From Bacillota bacterium (lineage in GTDB: Bacteria > Bacillota > SHA-98 > Ch115 > JABLXJ01), in the NCBI GenBank assembly GCA_013178125.1, contig JABLXJ010000006.1, positions 62,001-126,000 on the forward strand: a stretch of 64,000 bases of DNA, in the 5' to 3' direction. The notes under the pieces were generated by a model, which was not told the origin of the DNA, did not search any database, and saw only the letters and a program-made list of their open reading frames with translations. The position numbers and the translations under genes were made by a program. How positions within the stretch are numbered: the first letter of the stretch is position 1; every line of letters begins with the position of its first letter. Of this stretch, positions 25,836 through 34,215 are shown piece by piece.

Positions 25836-26612
25836 TCAGTAGTATTTCCAACGCAGAAATACGCTTTTTTCAAGCAAATCCAGGACTTGGATAATCAAAA
25901 CAGATAGTACAGTTACAACCGAAATAACCGCGAATAACTGTCCTGTGTTGTAGAGTTGGGAGGCCTTTGTGAGGAGGTTACCCAACCCTTCTTTAGAAGC
26001 CAGCATTTCACCAAAGAGAGCCCCGACAAGCCCGGACGCCGCAGCAACCCTAAATCCTGCAAAAATCGTAGGCATAGCCGACGGCAGAATGACCTTCGTG
26101 ATCACCTGAAGACGCGTGGCGCCGAAGACGCGGGCAACTTTGAGATAGTTATCAGGAGTCTGTTTGACTCCGGAAATCGTGTTGTAGAGTATGGGAAAGA
26201 AGCTGAACATGAATACAAGGATAGCCTTGCTGAAAAAGCCGATACCTAGCCAGATAGTCAAAAGGGGGATTATGGCGACCTTGGGTATCGCCATCAAACC
26301 GGACAGATACGGCTTAGTGAATTTCTCTACCACCGCGACCCGGGCGACGAGCAACCCGAGGCTTACCCCGAGAGCGGCCGAGCTTGCGAACCCCAGGAGA
26401 AATTCAAATAGCGTCACCTCCAAATGCCTGAAGAGATGAGATCTATTCAAAAGGCCGATGAATCCGGCAGCAACCTGGGACGGCGCTGCAAGATAGAGAT
26501 CGCCGACGATGTTATTATCGACCACGTATTCTGTGACTATAAGGATAAGAGATAGGAGCATGAGCTGACCGATCAAGATGGGCCACGACTCGATAAGCCT
26601 AGTCCGTCTCAT
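25836..26612 (-). CDS. ABC transporter permease, SsuC/TauC type
   Basis: 258 residues, six membrane helices, with the EAA-type loop VARVFGATRLQVITKVILPSA near residue 165 that contacts the ATPase. Gene order permease, binding protein, ATPase on one strand fits one transport unit. GAGGAG is nine bases before ATG. Confidence 0.9.
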   Translation of the reverse strand: MRRTRLIESWPILIGQLMLLSLILIVTEYVVDNNIVGDLYLAAPSQVAAGFIGLLNRSHLFRHLEVTLFEFLLGFASSAALGVSLGLLVARVAVVEKFTKPYLSGLMAIPKVAIIPLLTIWLGIGFFSKAILVFMFSFFPILYNTISGVKQTPDNYLKVARVFGATRLQVITKVILPSAMPTIFAGFRVAAASGLVGALFGEMLASKEGLGNLLTKASQLYNTGQLFAVISVVTVLSVLIIQVLDLLEKSVFLRWKYY

Positions 26613-26648
26613 TTCGCGTTTCTCCTCACTACTGAATTCCTGTTTATC

Positions 26649-27182
26649 TTAGGGCTTCCCCTGAGAATGCGCTTGCTGGCCCGAGCATGAGCCAGGGGCG
26701 GGAAAGTATTCACGCTCACAAGTTTCGTCTCCACGAAGGACGTTTCGCGTAATGCGCTGGGAAGTGTTGCCCGTAAAAGTCTCTGTGACTTGGGGGTCGT
26801 TCACATTACAGTAGAGCTCAGCAATCTCTCTAAACCATGGGTTTTCCTCAAACCGGGGAAGCCAGGCAGTCGCGTATGGGCAACACATCCGGCCAAGGGA
26901 CTTATCCCAACCTCGAAACGGGATATCCGTAATCTTAGCCCATGTTTCCAAAGTCAAGGGGAGGTTTTGCTCTATGGCTCGCTTGCGAAGCCTTTCACCC
27001 CTTTCGACTGCCCGGTTTCTGACTGCCTTTTCGATCAATGCTCTACCTTTTTCGTAACCCAGCTCATCAATCAGAACTCTGGAAAAATGGAAATATAAAT
27101 CTGCAAAATGAAAGCACGCCTGTCTTATCTCTGAAACTACATCTTTTTTCGCAGAGACTACTTGTCTCTCATCATCAGACAT
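26649..27182 (-). CDS. L-2-amino-thiazoline-4-carboxylate hydrolase-like protein
   Basis: 177 residues. GYEKGRALIEKAVRNRAVER followed by GERLRKR, and later CPYATAWLPRFEENPWFRE with AELYCNVNDPQV, match the ATC-hydrolase family, which includes enzymes opening aminothiazoline rings on the way to cysteine. Many members have no assay, so the exact reaction is open. It is first before the permease, 36 bp away, with GGAGG before ATG. With the M20 hydrolase upstream it suggests uptake and hydrolysis of an S/N heterocycle or amide. Confidence 0.7.
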   Translation of the reverse strand: MSDDERQVVSAKKDVVSEIRQACFHFADLYFHFSRVLIDELGYEKGRALIEKAVRNRAVERGERLRKRAIEQNLPLTLETWAKITDIPFRGWDKSLGRMCCPYATAWLPRFEENPWFREIAELYCNVNDPQVTETFTGNTSQRITRNVLRGDETCEREYFPAPGSCSGQQAHSQGKP

Positions 27183-27343
27183 ATTTCATTCCTCCAACAT
27201 AAGCCTGCGCTCACGACCCTATATATCCTACAAATATAGACGGCATCCAACCTGTCAAAGACAAAGCCCATGAGTTCTTACCACTTCTGAGGCCCACGCC
27301 GGGTGGTAACACGCCGGGTAGGTCGCCAGAAATCTATACCAAT

Positions 27344-28678
27344 TTAGGAACCTAATAGCGAATTCATGTATCGAATGTATTCAGCCTTGGTGAGTTTCGG
27401 GTGAAAACTTTCCCTGATTTGCCTTGCCTGCGCTGCCCTATTCCGCAAAAGTGAATAAACCGTTAAAGCCATGATTTTAGCCGGGAGTATGTAGGCTACC
27501 TCGGGATCGGTAACCATGAAATCCGCAGCATGGGCCCTCCCTGAGATACCGCCAGTGGAAAAGGATAGCACCGGTAAGAGGTGGCTCACATCCCCAGTGT
27601 CGGTTGAAAAGGCCTGATGTTCATCTGGATCTGTTACGCGAACTTGATGCGAATCAACTAATTGGCGGGCCACATCCGCAACTGGCGAATGGGGAGCCTC
27701 AGGGATTCGTGGCAGATACCCCGGTAGATCTATGATTTCTACCTCAGCACCGATAGCGGAGGCCCCCGCCGCGAAAGCGCGTGTGGCCTTAGCGTTGGCA
27801 TCCAGAATTGCCTCTAACGTGCGGGCCCTTACCAGTACCTCGATTTTGACCTCGCCTGGAACCACATTCACTAGGTCGCCTCCTTTCGTAATGATCGAGT
27901 TGATTCGAACCGTATCGCTGTCTTTGAAGGTTTCCCGTTGAGCATTGAGGGCAGAAAATCCGATTACTGCGGCATTCAACGCATTTATCCCTTCGTAAGG
28001 AGCCCCAGCAGCATGGGCCTCCTTTCCAGAGTAACGGATCAATTTAGAAATAAAGCCGTTTGTCGATCCTGAGCCGACAACCACCTTATGTTTTTCATCA
28101 CTGAAATGGACATGATGACTCAGAACAAGGTCAATCTCATCGAATTCCCCTAGTCGGATGAGTTCGGGCTTCCCACCCAGAAACTGAATGATCCCCTTTT
28201 CGCGCAGCGAGTTTTTAAACTCTATCTCACCGTATTCTTCCGCGGGTACCGCAAAAAAGATCACGTTCCCCTCGAGAACACTTGATACTTCAGGATCACT
28301 GAGAGCCATAGCCGCCCCGAAAAGGGCCGCCAGTTGGGCATGATGACCGCAGGTGTGCGCAGCCTTTGTCGTAGGATCGGCCTTTGGGTGAAGAGGCGAT
28401 CTGACCGCGTCAAGCTCACCGAGTATGGCTACCGTGGTCTCACCATCGTACTCAGGGCTACGAGTACCTCTCAGGTAGCCTTTCACACCCGTTACAGCTA
28501 AACCTCGCCTGACTAGTAGGCCGAGCCTTTCCAGGCTTTGTGCCAACCTTTCTGCCGTTCGTTCTTCCTTAAAGCCAAGTTCGGGGTGGGCAAAGATATC
28601 CTCGGCGAAAACTATAATCTCCTGGCGTCTCTCACTTATTATCCTTTGTATGCGGTTCTCCAGGCTATCCACTGCCAT
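27344..28678 (-). CDS. M20-family amidohydrolase (AbgB/IAA-amidohydrolase type)
   Basis: 444 residues from ATG 28678 (GAGGAAG upstream). Visible motifs: FAHPELGFKEERT; the metal region TKAAHTCGHHAQLAALFGA; AEEYGEIEF with the catalytic Glu; HHVHFSDE; and the dimerisation-domain motif GKEAHAAGAPYEGINALNA. This branch hydrolyses aminoacyl amides such as p-aminobenzoyl-glutamate. It is separated by 161 bp from the ATC-hydrolase-like gene but probably belongs to the same pathway. Confidence 0.85.
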   Translation of the reverse strand: MAVDSLENRIQRIISERRQEIIVFAEDIFAHPELGFKEERTAERLAQSLERLGLLVRRGLAVTGVKGYLRGTRSPEYDGETTVAILGELDAVRSPLHPKADPTTKAAHTCGHHAQLAALFGAAMALSDPEVSSVLEGNVIFFAVPAEEYGEIEFKNSLREKGIIQFLGGKPELIRLGEFDEIDLVLSHHVHFSDEKHKVVVGSGSTNGFISKLIRYSGKEAHAAGAPYEGINALNAAVIGFSALNAQRETFKDSDTVRINSIITKGGDLVNVVPGEVKIEVLVRARTLEAILDANAKATRAFAAGASAIGAEVEIIDLPGYLPRIPEAPHSPVADVARQLVDSHQVRVTDPDEHQAFSTDTGDVSHLLPVLSFSTGGISGRAHAADFMVTDPEVAYILPAKIMALTVYSLLRNRAAQARQIRESFHPKLTKAEYIRYMNSLLGS

Positions 28679-28974
28679 GAGTTCTTCCTCCTCATATAGA
28701 GCACCATTAAAGTACCGCAATTCCTATCGGAATGCTCGGGTATTTTGGTGCTATTTTACACCACATATTTAGCCATGTCAATACTACTCAATCCAAAATC
28801 TCCATTTTTATCACTGATAGTAACAGTCTGCCTTGAATTCTCTTCGATCTATAGAGTGCTCAATTCAAAAGATCGGACTCTGCTCCATCGATGAGGAGCC
28901 GCGTTCCATGGCTACACCTTTTCGCCTCGTCCAATCGATAGAATTATTGACTGAAGAAGATGTATATACGGAGT

Positions 28975-29925
28975 CTAACATATAAAAACTAGACCAATGA
29001 GCAAAATGATCAATAGCGCGCACGGCCATGAGGAATGTCTGTTATCCGTGTTGGACGCATCCAACAGGTGCTTCACACGGGCTACCCCCGGGTTGCCACC
29101 GGGCAAAAGTGAGGGAGCAAGAGATGCCAACGCGGTGCGATTTCCATGCCGCATGAACTTTACAATAGCTGAAGCGAGTTCGACGCCAAGCCTGGTTTGA
29201 GATGCTGCCAGGGCGTCGCAGATTTCCTCTTCATTATTACGGAGGGCAGCGTATGACCACAGGCTCGCGGGCGAAAAGAGAGTCAGGTCACGGCAAAGCA
29301 TAAAAAACCAGTTGAGGATATGTCCCATACGCCGTATGTGAACCAGTTCGTGAGCTAGAGCAGCCCGTAGCTCGTCATCTTCCAGTAATTCCAGTGTTCC
29401 GGTAGAGAGCACAAGCGCTCGGCGCCCGATCCCACCGATGAACATTAGAGGCTGGGGATAGTCCAGTACCTTCAGCACAGGTGGCTTCATGCCTACCTGT
29501 CTGCAGAGTTCATCTAAGATGGCTTTTGGCCGCATGCTGCCCTCCGAAGTTGACGGCAAGCATTTGAGCAACCAGTGGGTGCGGTACAAAGCAATACCAT
29601 ATATAGCTACCGACACGGCCAGCCATGTCAATGATGCGGGTGCGATCCAAGGGATGATTCGGTAATTGATCCGGCAAAAGAAGTGATATGATGGAAAACC
29701 CCTTAGGGCACCGATATAGCTATGACTAAACCCGCACGTCTTGCCGATGATGATGTAGTTAATGACATACGAGAGCACCGGCACCACGAGGGGAACCATA
29801 TACACCCACGTCCGATGCACACCTCTTGGGGACGCCAGCCGCAGCACTATTGCAGTAAGTACCGCCAGGGTTGATGACAGAACGAAGGTATATATGATAA
29901 AGGGATGCTGCAAGAGCGAATACAT
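28975..29925 (-). CDS. M56 (BlaR1-like) membrane metallopeptidase
   Basis: 316 residues from ATG 29925, four bases after the BlaI stop. Membrane helices at the N-terminus, then a gluzincin domain with ALAHELVHIRRMGH (zinc motif HELVH) and NNEEEICDALA with the third ligand. There is no extracellular penicillin-binding sensor domain after the last helix, so it is the short M56 form; what it senses is unknown. Family model: activated peptidase cleaves or triggers loss of the BlaI partner. Confidence 0.88.
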   Translation of the reverse strand: MYSLLQHPFIIYTFVLSSTLAVLTAIVLRLASPRGVHRTWVYMVPLVVPVLSYVINYIIIGKTCGFSHSYIGALRGFPSYHFFCRINYRIIPWIAPASLTWLAVSVAIYGIALYRTHWLLKCLPSTSEGSMRPKAILDELCRQVGMKPPVLKVLDYPQPLMFIGGIGRRALVLSTGTLELLEDDELRAALAHELVHIRRMGHILNWFFMLCRDLTLFSPASLWSYAALRNNEEEICDALAASQTRLGVELASAIVKFMRHGNRTALASLAPSLLPGGNPGVARVKHLLDASNTDNRHSSWPCALLIILLIGLVFIC

Positions 29926-29929
29926 GCCG

Positions 29930-30358
29930 TCATCTACTCCGTTTCTTGTGTTCCGCGATAGCATTTTCCAGCTCTACGAGGATTTCAGGATCCACTCGAC
30001 CGACCTCGTGTACCAACTGGGAAATAGCTTCTTTACCAAAGCCATCGAGGAGTCCGGTGATGACCTCAGATGCAATCCTCCGTCTGAACTCATCCTTTGA
30101 GACAGACGGGCGGTATACGAAGGCTGCCCCATCTCTGTCTTTGGTGAGCAATCCCTTGTTGGCAAGCCGTGACATGATGGTCATGACAGTAGTATAGGCG
30201 ATCTGTTTCTTAAGGCGCAACCCTTCATAGACGTCGCGTACCGTACAGGTACCCCTACCCCAGATCTCTTCCATGACCTCGACCTCCAGGTCGCCCAGCA
30301 CCTTGCCGAGCCCTTTTCTGCCCGGCTTAAAATCAAACCAACGAAACAAAGTCACCAC
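29930..30358 (-). CDS. BlaI/MecI-family repressor
   Basis: 142 residues with winged-helix sequence LGDLEVEVMEEIWGRGTCTV and TVMTIMSRLANKGLLTKDRDG, typical of BlaI/MecI/CopY. The first residues RWFDFKPGRKGLGKVLG extend the usual N-terminus. GTG 30358 opens the frame, but TTG four codons later has better spacing to GGAG. It is paired with the M56 peptidase, the standard repressor-protease couple, and probably controls the export cassette upstream. Confidence 0.9.
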   Translation of the reverse strand: MVTLFRWFDFKPGRKGLGKVLGDLEVEVMEEIWGRGTCTVRDVYEGLRLKKQIAYTTVMTIMSRLANKGLLTKDRDGAAFVYRPSVSKDEFRRRIASEVITGLLDGFGKEAISQLVHEVGRVDPEILVELENAIAEHKKRSR

Positions 30359-30418
30359 TCCTGATGTTGCATGGTTTCCCCGAGTGGGGAATGCTAGTGA
30401 ATTGCATTCCCGCCATTC

Positions 30419-30811
30419 CTATCTAATTATCTCCACCCCCTGCCCGACAAGGTATGGGGCGTTATTCTGAGTACGTACCTCACCCTGCACACGAACTCGG
30501 ATACCCGGCTTAAGTTTGACGGTGAAATCATAGAACTGCACGAACAATTGATTTGCACCATCGGTTACCGTGATCCAGCAACCCGATGCCTGGCATACCT
30601 GTCCCGCCTGGCCGTCCACGATCACCTTCTTTCCGGTATAGGCCTGCGTATTGGCAAACAGGGAAGCTAGTTCGACGATTTGAGCTTTAGTGGTATCGAT
30701 TGGCGCTCCATACTTTGATGAGCCTTCTATTCCATGAAAGGCAAAGGAAGTAACCAATCCAAGTATAACAATCGCAGCACCGCTAAGCAATAGAATTATC
30801 CTTCTTGACAT
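30419..30811 (-). CDS. exported OB-fold-like protein
   Basis: 130 residues: an N-terminal membrane segment (IILLLSGAAIVILGLVTSFAF) followed by a small beta-barrel pattern (GKKVIVDGQAGQVCQASGCW, LFVQFYDFTVKLKPGIRVRV, GVEIIR), as in short periplasmic OB-fold/DUF4920-type proteins. Two cysteines (VCQASGCW) may bind metal or form a disulfide. The gene overlaps the ABC ATPase end by 29 bp, so it is part of the same operon. Confidence 0.65.
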   Translation of the reverse strand: MSRRIILLLSGAAIVILGLVTSFAFHGIEGSSKYGAPIDTTKAQIVELASLFANTQAYTGKKVIVDGQAGQVCQASGCWITVTDGANQLFVQFYDFTVKLKPGIRVRVQGEVRTQNNAPYLVGQGVEIIR

Positions 30812-31466
30812 CTGCAATCACCCTTCCGTCCCGAATGGAAACTATTCGCGGTAACGACGCCGCCAACTCCGAATTGTGGGTGACCACAACGATGGTGGTA
30901 CCAGATCGGTTAATCTCGTGTAGCAGGTTAAATATATCTTCAGCAGCACGACTATCCAGATTGCCGGTCGGTTCATCAGCCAGGAGGATGGAGGGGCTTT
31001 TGGCGAGAGCTCTGGCCACTGCCACCCGCTGAATCTCGCCACCGCTCATCTGCGACGGCAGGTGTAGCAGGCGGTTGCCCAGCCCAACGCGAGATAATAG
31101 CTCGGTAGCCCTTTGACGTGCGGCAGAGACACCGGCAAAGTACATGGGCAGCATGACGTTTTGTAACGCCGTCATAGTAGGAATCAATAGAAATTGTTGA
31201 AAGATAAAACCAATGGTGTTCCGGCGGAGGGTCTCCATCTCCTTCGCGCCGAGCTTCCCGATAGGCCGGCCTGCAATGGAGATATGGCCGCTTGTCGGCT
31301 GATCCAATAACCCAACAATATTCATCAGAGTTGATTTCCCCGAGCCGGAAGGGCCGACCACTGCCAGAAACTCGCCTGCCTCGACCTGCAGTGAGACGTC
31401 AGCCAGTGCGTGGACTTCCTCTTGGCCTCGACGATATGTCTTATTGAGATTCTCGATATATATCAT
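30783..31466 (-). CDS. MacB/LolD-type ABC transporter ATPase
   Basis: 227 residues: Walker A GPSGSGKS, Q-loop FIFQQFLLIPTMTALQNV, signature MSGGEIQRVAVARALA, Walker B SILLADEPTGNLD, and VVTHNSELA. The PTGNLD and FQ.F.L motifs put it in the MacB/LolD/FtsE group, which works with FtsX-like permeases in mechanotransmission-type export. GAGGAGG precedes ATG. The permease partner is immediately upstream. Confidence 0.92.
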   Translation of the reverse strand: MIYIENLNKTYRRGQEEVHALADVSLQVEAGEFLAVVGPSGSGKSTLMNIVGLLDQPTSGHISIAGRPIGKLGAKEMETLRRNTIGFIFQQFLLIPTMTALQNVMLPMYFAGVSAARQRATELLSRVGLGNRLLHLPSQMSGGEIQRVAVARALAKSPSILLADEPTGNLDSRAAEDIFNLLHEINRSGTTIVVVTHNSELAASLPRIVSIRDGRVIADVKKDNSIA

Positions 31467-31481
31467 TAGTTAGATGCCTCC

Positions 31482-32660
31482 TCACTCGTTTCTCAAAGCT
31501 TCAATAGGGTTGAGTCGAGCCGCATGAAGGGCGGGATATAGGGTTGAGAGGATACCTACACCCACTGGGAACAGCACCGAAATAGCTGCAGCATACCAGG
31601 AGAACTGACCGACCGACTGGGTAGGCATTATAGAAACAAATTGTTTCAAAATAACATTCCCCATTAGAGTGGTTATGGAGCCAGCACCTGCCCCCAATAG
31701 TCCGCCCAAAAGGCACATAGATAGGCCTTCGAAGAGGAATAGCCTAAAAATCTGCCATCGCGAGGCACCGATGGCTTTCATGAGTCCGATCTCGCGAGTA
31801 CGCTCGAATACCGCCATTAGCATGGTATTCATAGTGCCGAGGCCACCGATGACGAGCGCCACCAACATCACGAGAAACAGCATGTTTTGCCCAGCTCGGA
31901 CGAGATTTTGGATGGTACCAAGCACTTGAGCGGCGGTAACGGCCTGGACATCAGGAACCTTTTCTATATTCTCGATAGCGGTCGGCACGCCGGAAATATC
32001 CTTAACACGGATGTTGATTGCCACGACACGGCCCTGTAAGTTCAACAGCTTCTGGGCAGTCTCAAGGGTAGTATATGTGGAGTAGTCGTCCTTGGAGCCG
32101 GTAGTCTCCAGAATACCAACAACCTTAAGGGGTACTGGCTTACCACTAACTGTCACGGTGATGGAATCACCAACCTTCTTATATTCGCCACTTTTGTCGG
32201 CGAATACTTTGGCCTCGACACTTCCGAGAACAACCTCGCCGTAATGCTGTGGGAATCGCCCCTGTATCTTCCACCAGGACTTGAGTTTGAGTTCCTCGGA
32301 GGTGATGCCGATCAACGGGTGCGAGAGCCCCAGATATTTATAGGCACCGTAGACGTTGGGAGATGCGCTCGCCACGTTAGGGAGATTGTGGATCTGCTCC
32401 ACGACATTTTCCGGCAAAGTGGCTGGCACTTGACCGCCGATCATGATGACGGCGAGAGCTTCGTACGGGCACCCCTTGGCCACGGCTACGATTTGTGCGC
32501 CCATATTTTCAAGCTCTGCTCGCATGCCTCGCTCATAACCCTGCTTCAAGGAGATCAGGCTGAATAAGGCTGTAGCGGCGATGGTGATACCGAGGATGGA
32601 AAGCAGAGACCGAATCTTGCGTCGCCTGATGCCGTCCCAGACGATGGTAAACATATTCAT
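31482..32660 (-). CDS. MacB/FtsX-like permease
   Basis: 392 residues. One N-terminal helix (SLLSILGITIAATALFSLIS), a ~220-residue extracytoplasmic domain, then three helices with TREIGLMKAIGASRWQIFRLFL, the signature of the FtsX/MacB permease family. No separate adaptor (MacA) gene is seen, which fits a single-membrane cell. Cargo is unknown: lipids, peptides or antimicrobial compounds are possible. Confidence 0.88.
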   Translation of the reverse strand: MNMFTIVWDGIRRRKIRSLLSILGITIAATALFSLISLKQGYERGMRAELENMGAQIVAVAKGCPYEALAVIMIGGQVPATLPENVVEQIHNLPNVASASPNVYGAYKYLGLSHPLIGITSEELKLKSWWKIQGRFPQHYGEVVLGSVEAKVFADKSGEYKKVGDSITVTVSGKPVPLKVVGILETTGSKDDYSTYTTLETAQKLLNLQGRVVAINIRVKDISGVPTAIENIEKVPDVQAVTAAQVLGTIQNLVRAGQNMLFLVMLVALVIGGLGTMNTMLMAVFERTREIGLMKAIGASRWQIFRLFLFEGLSMCLLGGLLGAGAGSITTLMGNVILKQFVSIMPTQSVGQFSWYAAAISVLFPVGVGILSTLYPALHAARLNPIEALRNE

Positions 32661-32716
32661 TTCGACGTTTCCTCCCTTCAGGAATGGGTACTATTACGGG
32701 GCCGCTATCACTAACT

Positions 32717-33085
32717 CTACTCGTAGAACTGGCCTTGGCCGAAATAGGCAAATGACTTGATGACTTTTCCGCCTTTGATAATATACACTTCCATGTGACA
32801 GCCATAGCTTACGACTTCTGCGGTCAGCCCTGGATCGTTGTCCTTATACTTCGAACGGTAATGTGAGAGGACTTCCTGCTTAATGCTATCATATGGGGCT
32901 TTAGTGTTTTGTTGGGCTGAGACTCCGGGACTTGCGTTGACTTTAGAGCTTTCTCTCGCGGACCGGGTGGGACTTTGGAGGTCAAAGTACAGCGCTCCTC
33001 CGGCTACTACGACTATAAAGGCAAGTATGTAAACCCGTCTTGGGCGAAGCCATTGAAGCAGCCCGGAATCATTTCTGGTGCTCAT
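32717..33085 (-). CDS. membrane-anchored small protein, unknown
   Basis: 122 residues; one N-terminal membrane helix (RVYILAFIVVVAGGALYF), a polar linker, and a C-terminal domain SYGCHMEVYIIKGGKVIKSF followed by AYFGQGQFYE with a single Cys. I do not recognise the family. As first gene of the BlaI-controlled operon with GGAGG before ATG, it probably supplies an extracytoplasmic partner for the exporter. Confidence 0.6.
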   Translation of the reverse strand: MSTRNDSGLLQWLRPRRVYILAFIVVVAGGALYFDLQSPTRSARESSKVNASPGVSAQQNTKAPYDSIKQEVLSHYRSKYKDNDPGLTAEVVSYGCHMEVYIIKGGKVIKSFAYFGQGQFYE

Positions 33086-33164
33086 TTTGCAGCCTCCGTT
33101 TCATTTACAAAGGTACCGACGGATTAGATAGTAGCTTGGCAAAATCAATTCTACTACCGACAAT

Positions 33165-33185
33165 AATACTATGTCAAGTAGTATT
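33165..33185. promoter_or_regulatory. inverted repeat upstream of the BlaI-controlled operon
   Basis: AATACTA-TGTCAAG-TAGTATT, a perfect 7-bp inverted repeat with a seven-base centre, lies 80 bp before the first gene of the operon. A related TAGTAG/CTACTA pair is at 33129-33156. Candidate BlaI operator; it is not the textbook TACA/TGTA box. Confidence 0.5.
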
Positions 33186-33384
33186 AGGCAATATAGTACA
33201 CTGAGTTTCACTACCTTACCCCAAAAAACTATTGGCCCAAATCAAGTAAAACCTTCTTGCCGCGCATAAGGTGCAGGATGGAGAGATGAATAGGGTAGAT
33301 ATACTCCAACATTTGTGGAGTAGACCCCCATGCCGCGCTGCGGCGCCACAGGTAATGAAAATGTCCCTGGGAATAACTGGGCAA

Positions 33385-33871
33385 TTTTCAGGATAGGAAC
33401 GGAGCGCTGCTCCGCCCCATGGCGGCCAGTTTCTCCGTTCCCCTCCCCAAACCGAACGTGCCAGTTGCTTGGCATTCGGCTCTCCATTGGGCCTCTCAGT
33501 CGGCTAACTGAGTCGTGAAGGTGATTCCCCTGTTATGTTCCAGTAATCCTGCCGAACACGAAACCCAACTGGCGGCCCTTCGCCATGTGGACGGCTTTCC
33601 CGTCCTCAGACTACTACGGCCCCTCCGCCCCCATCTCGCCACTTCAGACGCAGGTTGTCCCAGCCGCCCACGCGGCTGGCGCGATGGGTTCCCTGGTTCA
33701 CTGCTGCCACGACAATGGATAAGGATGTCAACCTATCACCCTTCCGACCTCTTTGGCCGGCCGGCATAGAAGGGAGCAGTTGAATGGACGTACTCCCTTG
33801 GTATCGATTATTCATCAAGCGGTACCGGGAAGCCACACCATGAAGTATGTTTCTTACTATGCGAGACGCAC
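33385..33871 (-). mobile_element. ORF-less group II intron remnant
   Basis: On the minus strand the stretch opens near 33871 with GUGCG, the conserved 5' end of group II introns. It ends with a textbook domain V at 33449-33482 and a domain VI-like stem (GGAACGGAG pairing with CUCCGUUCC). Between them about 350 bp hold no reverse transcriptase or maturase frame, so this is either an ORF-less intron or a deletion derivative. The exact splice sites are inferred. It lies inside the right end of the island, 80 bp from the paired TTGCTGTCA motif. Confidence 0.65.
33449..33482 (-). ncRNA. group II intron domain V
   Basis: 34 nucleotides fold as AGCCGAA pairing with UUCGGUU (with the G-U in the AGC triad), a two-base CG bulge on the 3' side, an upper UGCCA/UGGCA stem and a GCAA tetraloop. 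Length, catalytic AGC triad, bulge position and GNRA loop all fit domain V of a self-splicing group II intron. Confidence 0.85.
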
Positions 33872-33937
33872 CAGTACACCTGCGTCTCCGAAATGGTTAT
33901 CGCTGGGTAGGTAATAGGAGGATGGGAATTGATATAT

Positions 33938-33966
33938 AGAGGCCCGGTATGTGCCGGACCTCTTTT
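33938..33966. terminator. hairpin with T-run near the right island end
   Basis: AGAGG(C)CCGG and CCGG(A)CCTCT arms with a six-base loop, followed by TTTT on the plus strand. The closest genes are the intron remnant and the tRNA; it may belong to a lost neighbour. Confidence 0.45.
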
Positions 33967-33972
33967 CATGTT

Positions 33973-33992
33973 TTGCTGTCATTTTGCTGTCA
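33973..33992. repeat. paired TTGCTGTCA motif at the right inner end of the island
   Basis: TTGCTGTCA at 33973-33981 and 33984-33992, the same doublet as at 15213-15233. Together they would flank the attachment site in a circular form of the element. Confidence 0.5.
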
Positions 33993-34020
33993 AACTGCGT
34001 TTTGTGATAGCCTCTTGAAC

Positions 34021-34078
34021 CCTCAACCCCTTGAAAATACTTGGCTGGGGAGGAAGGATTCGAACCCTCGCACTCAGA
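34021..34078 (-). repeat. right island boundary: 58-bp repeat in tRNA-Gln
   Basis: Matches 15053-15110 at 57 of 58 bases; the one difference is AACCCC against AAACCC. Here the repeat lies within an intact tRNA-Gln plus its 3' flank, so this end rebuilt the tRNA gene on integration. Confidence 0.85.
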
Positions 34079-34115
34079 TCCAGAGTCTGATGTCCTACCA
34101 CTAGACGACTCCCCA
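34042..34115 (-). tRNA. tRNA-Gln (anticodon CUG)
   Basis: 74 nucleotides including an encoded CCA. Acceptor stem TGGGGAG/CTCCCCA with G discriminator, anticodon stem TCAGA/TCTGA with loop CTCTGGA (anticodon CTG, reads CAG), T-arm GAGGG-TTCGAAT-CCTTC. All four stems pair. It is the attachment gene for the island to its left. Confidence 0.93.
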
Positions 34116-34215
34116 GCGTTGACTGACCAAGCAATATTTAATTTTATCATCTAATATGATACTTTGCGCACCTAGAAATGTCAATAGACATACCCAGAAA
34201 ACTGACTGCCTTTAT

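Noticed and set aside
33515-33836. Short frames in the group II intron region as proteins
   Set aside because: They are Pro/Arg-rich, lack ribosome sites, and the segment is better explained as structured intron RNA.
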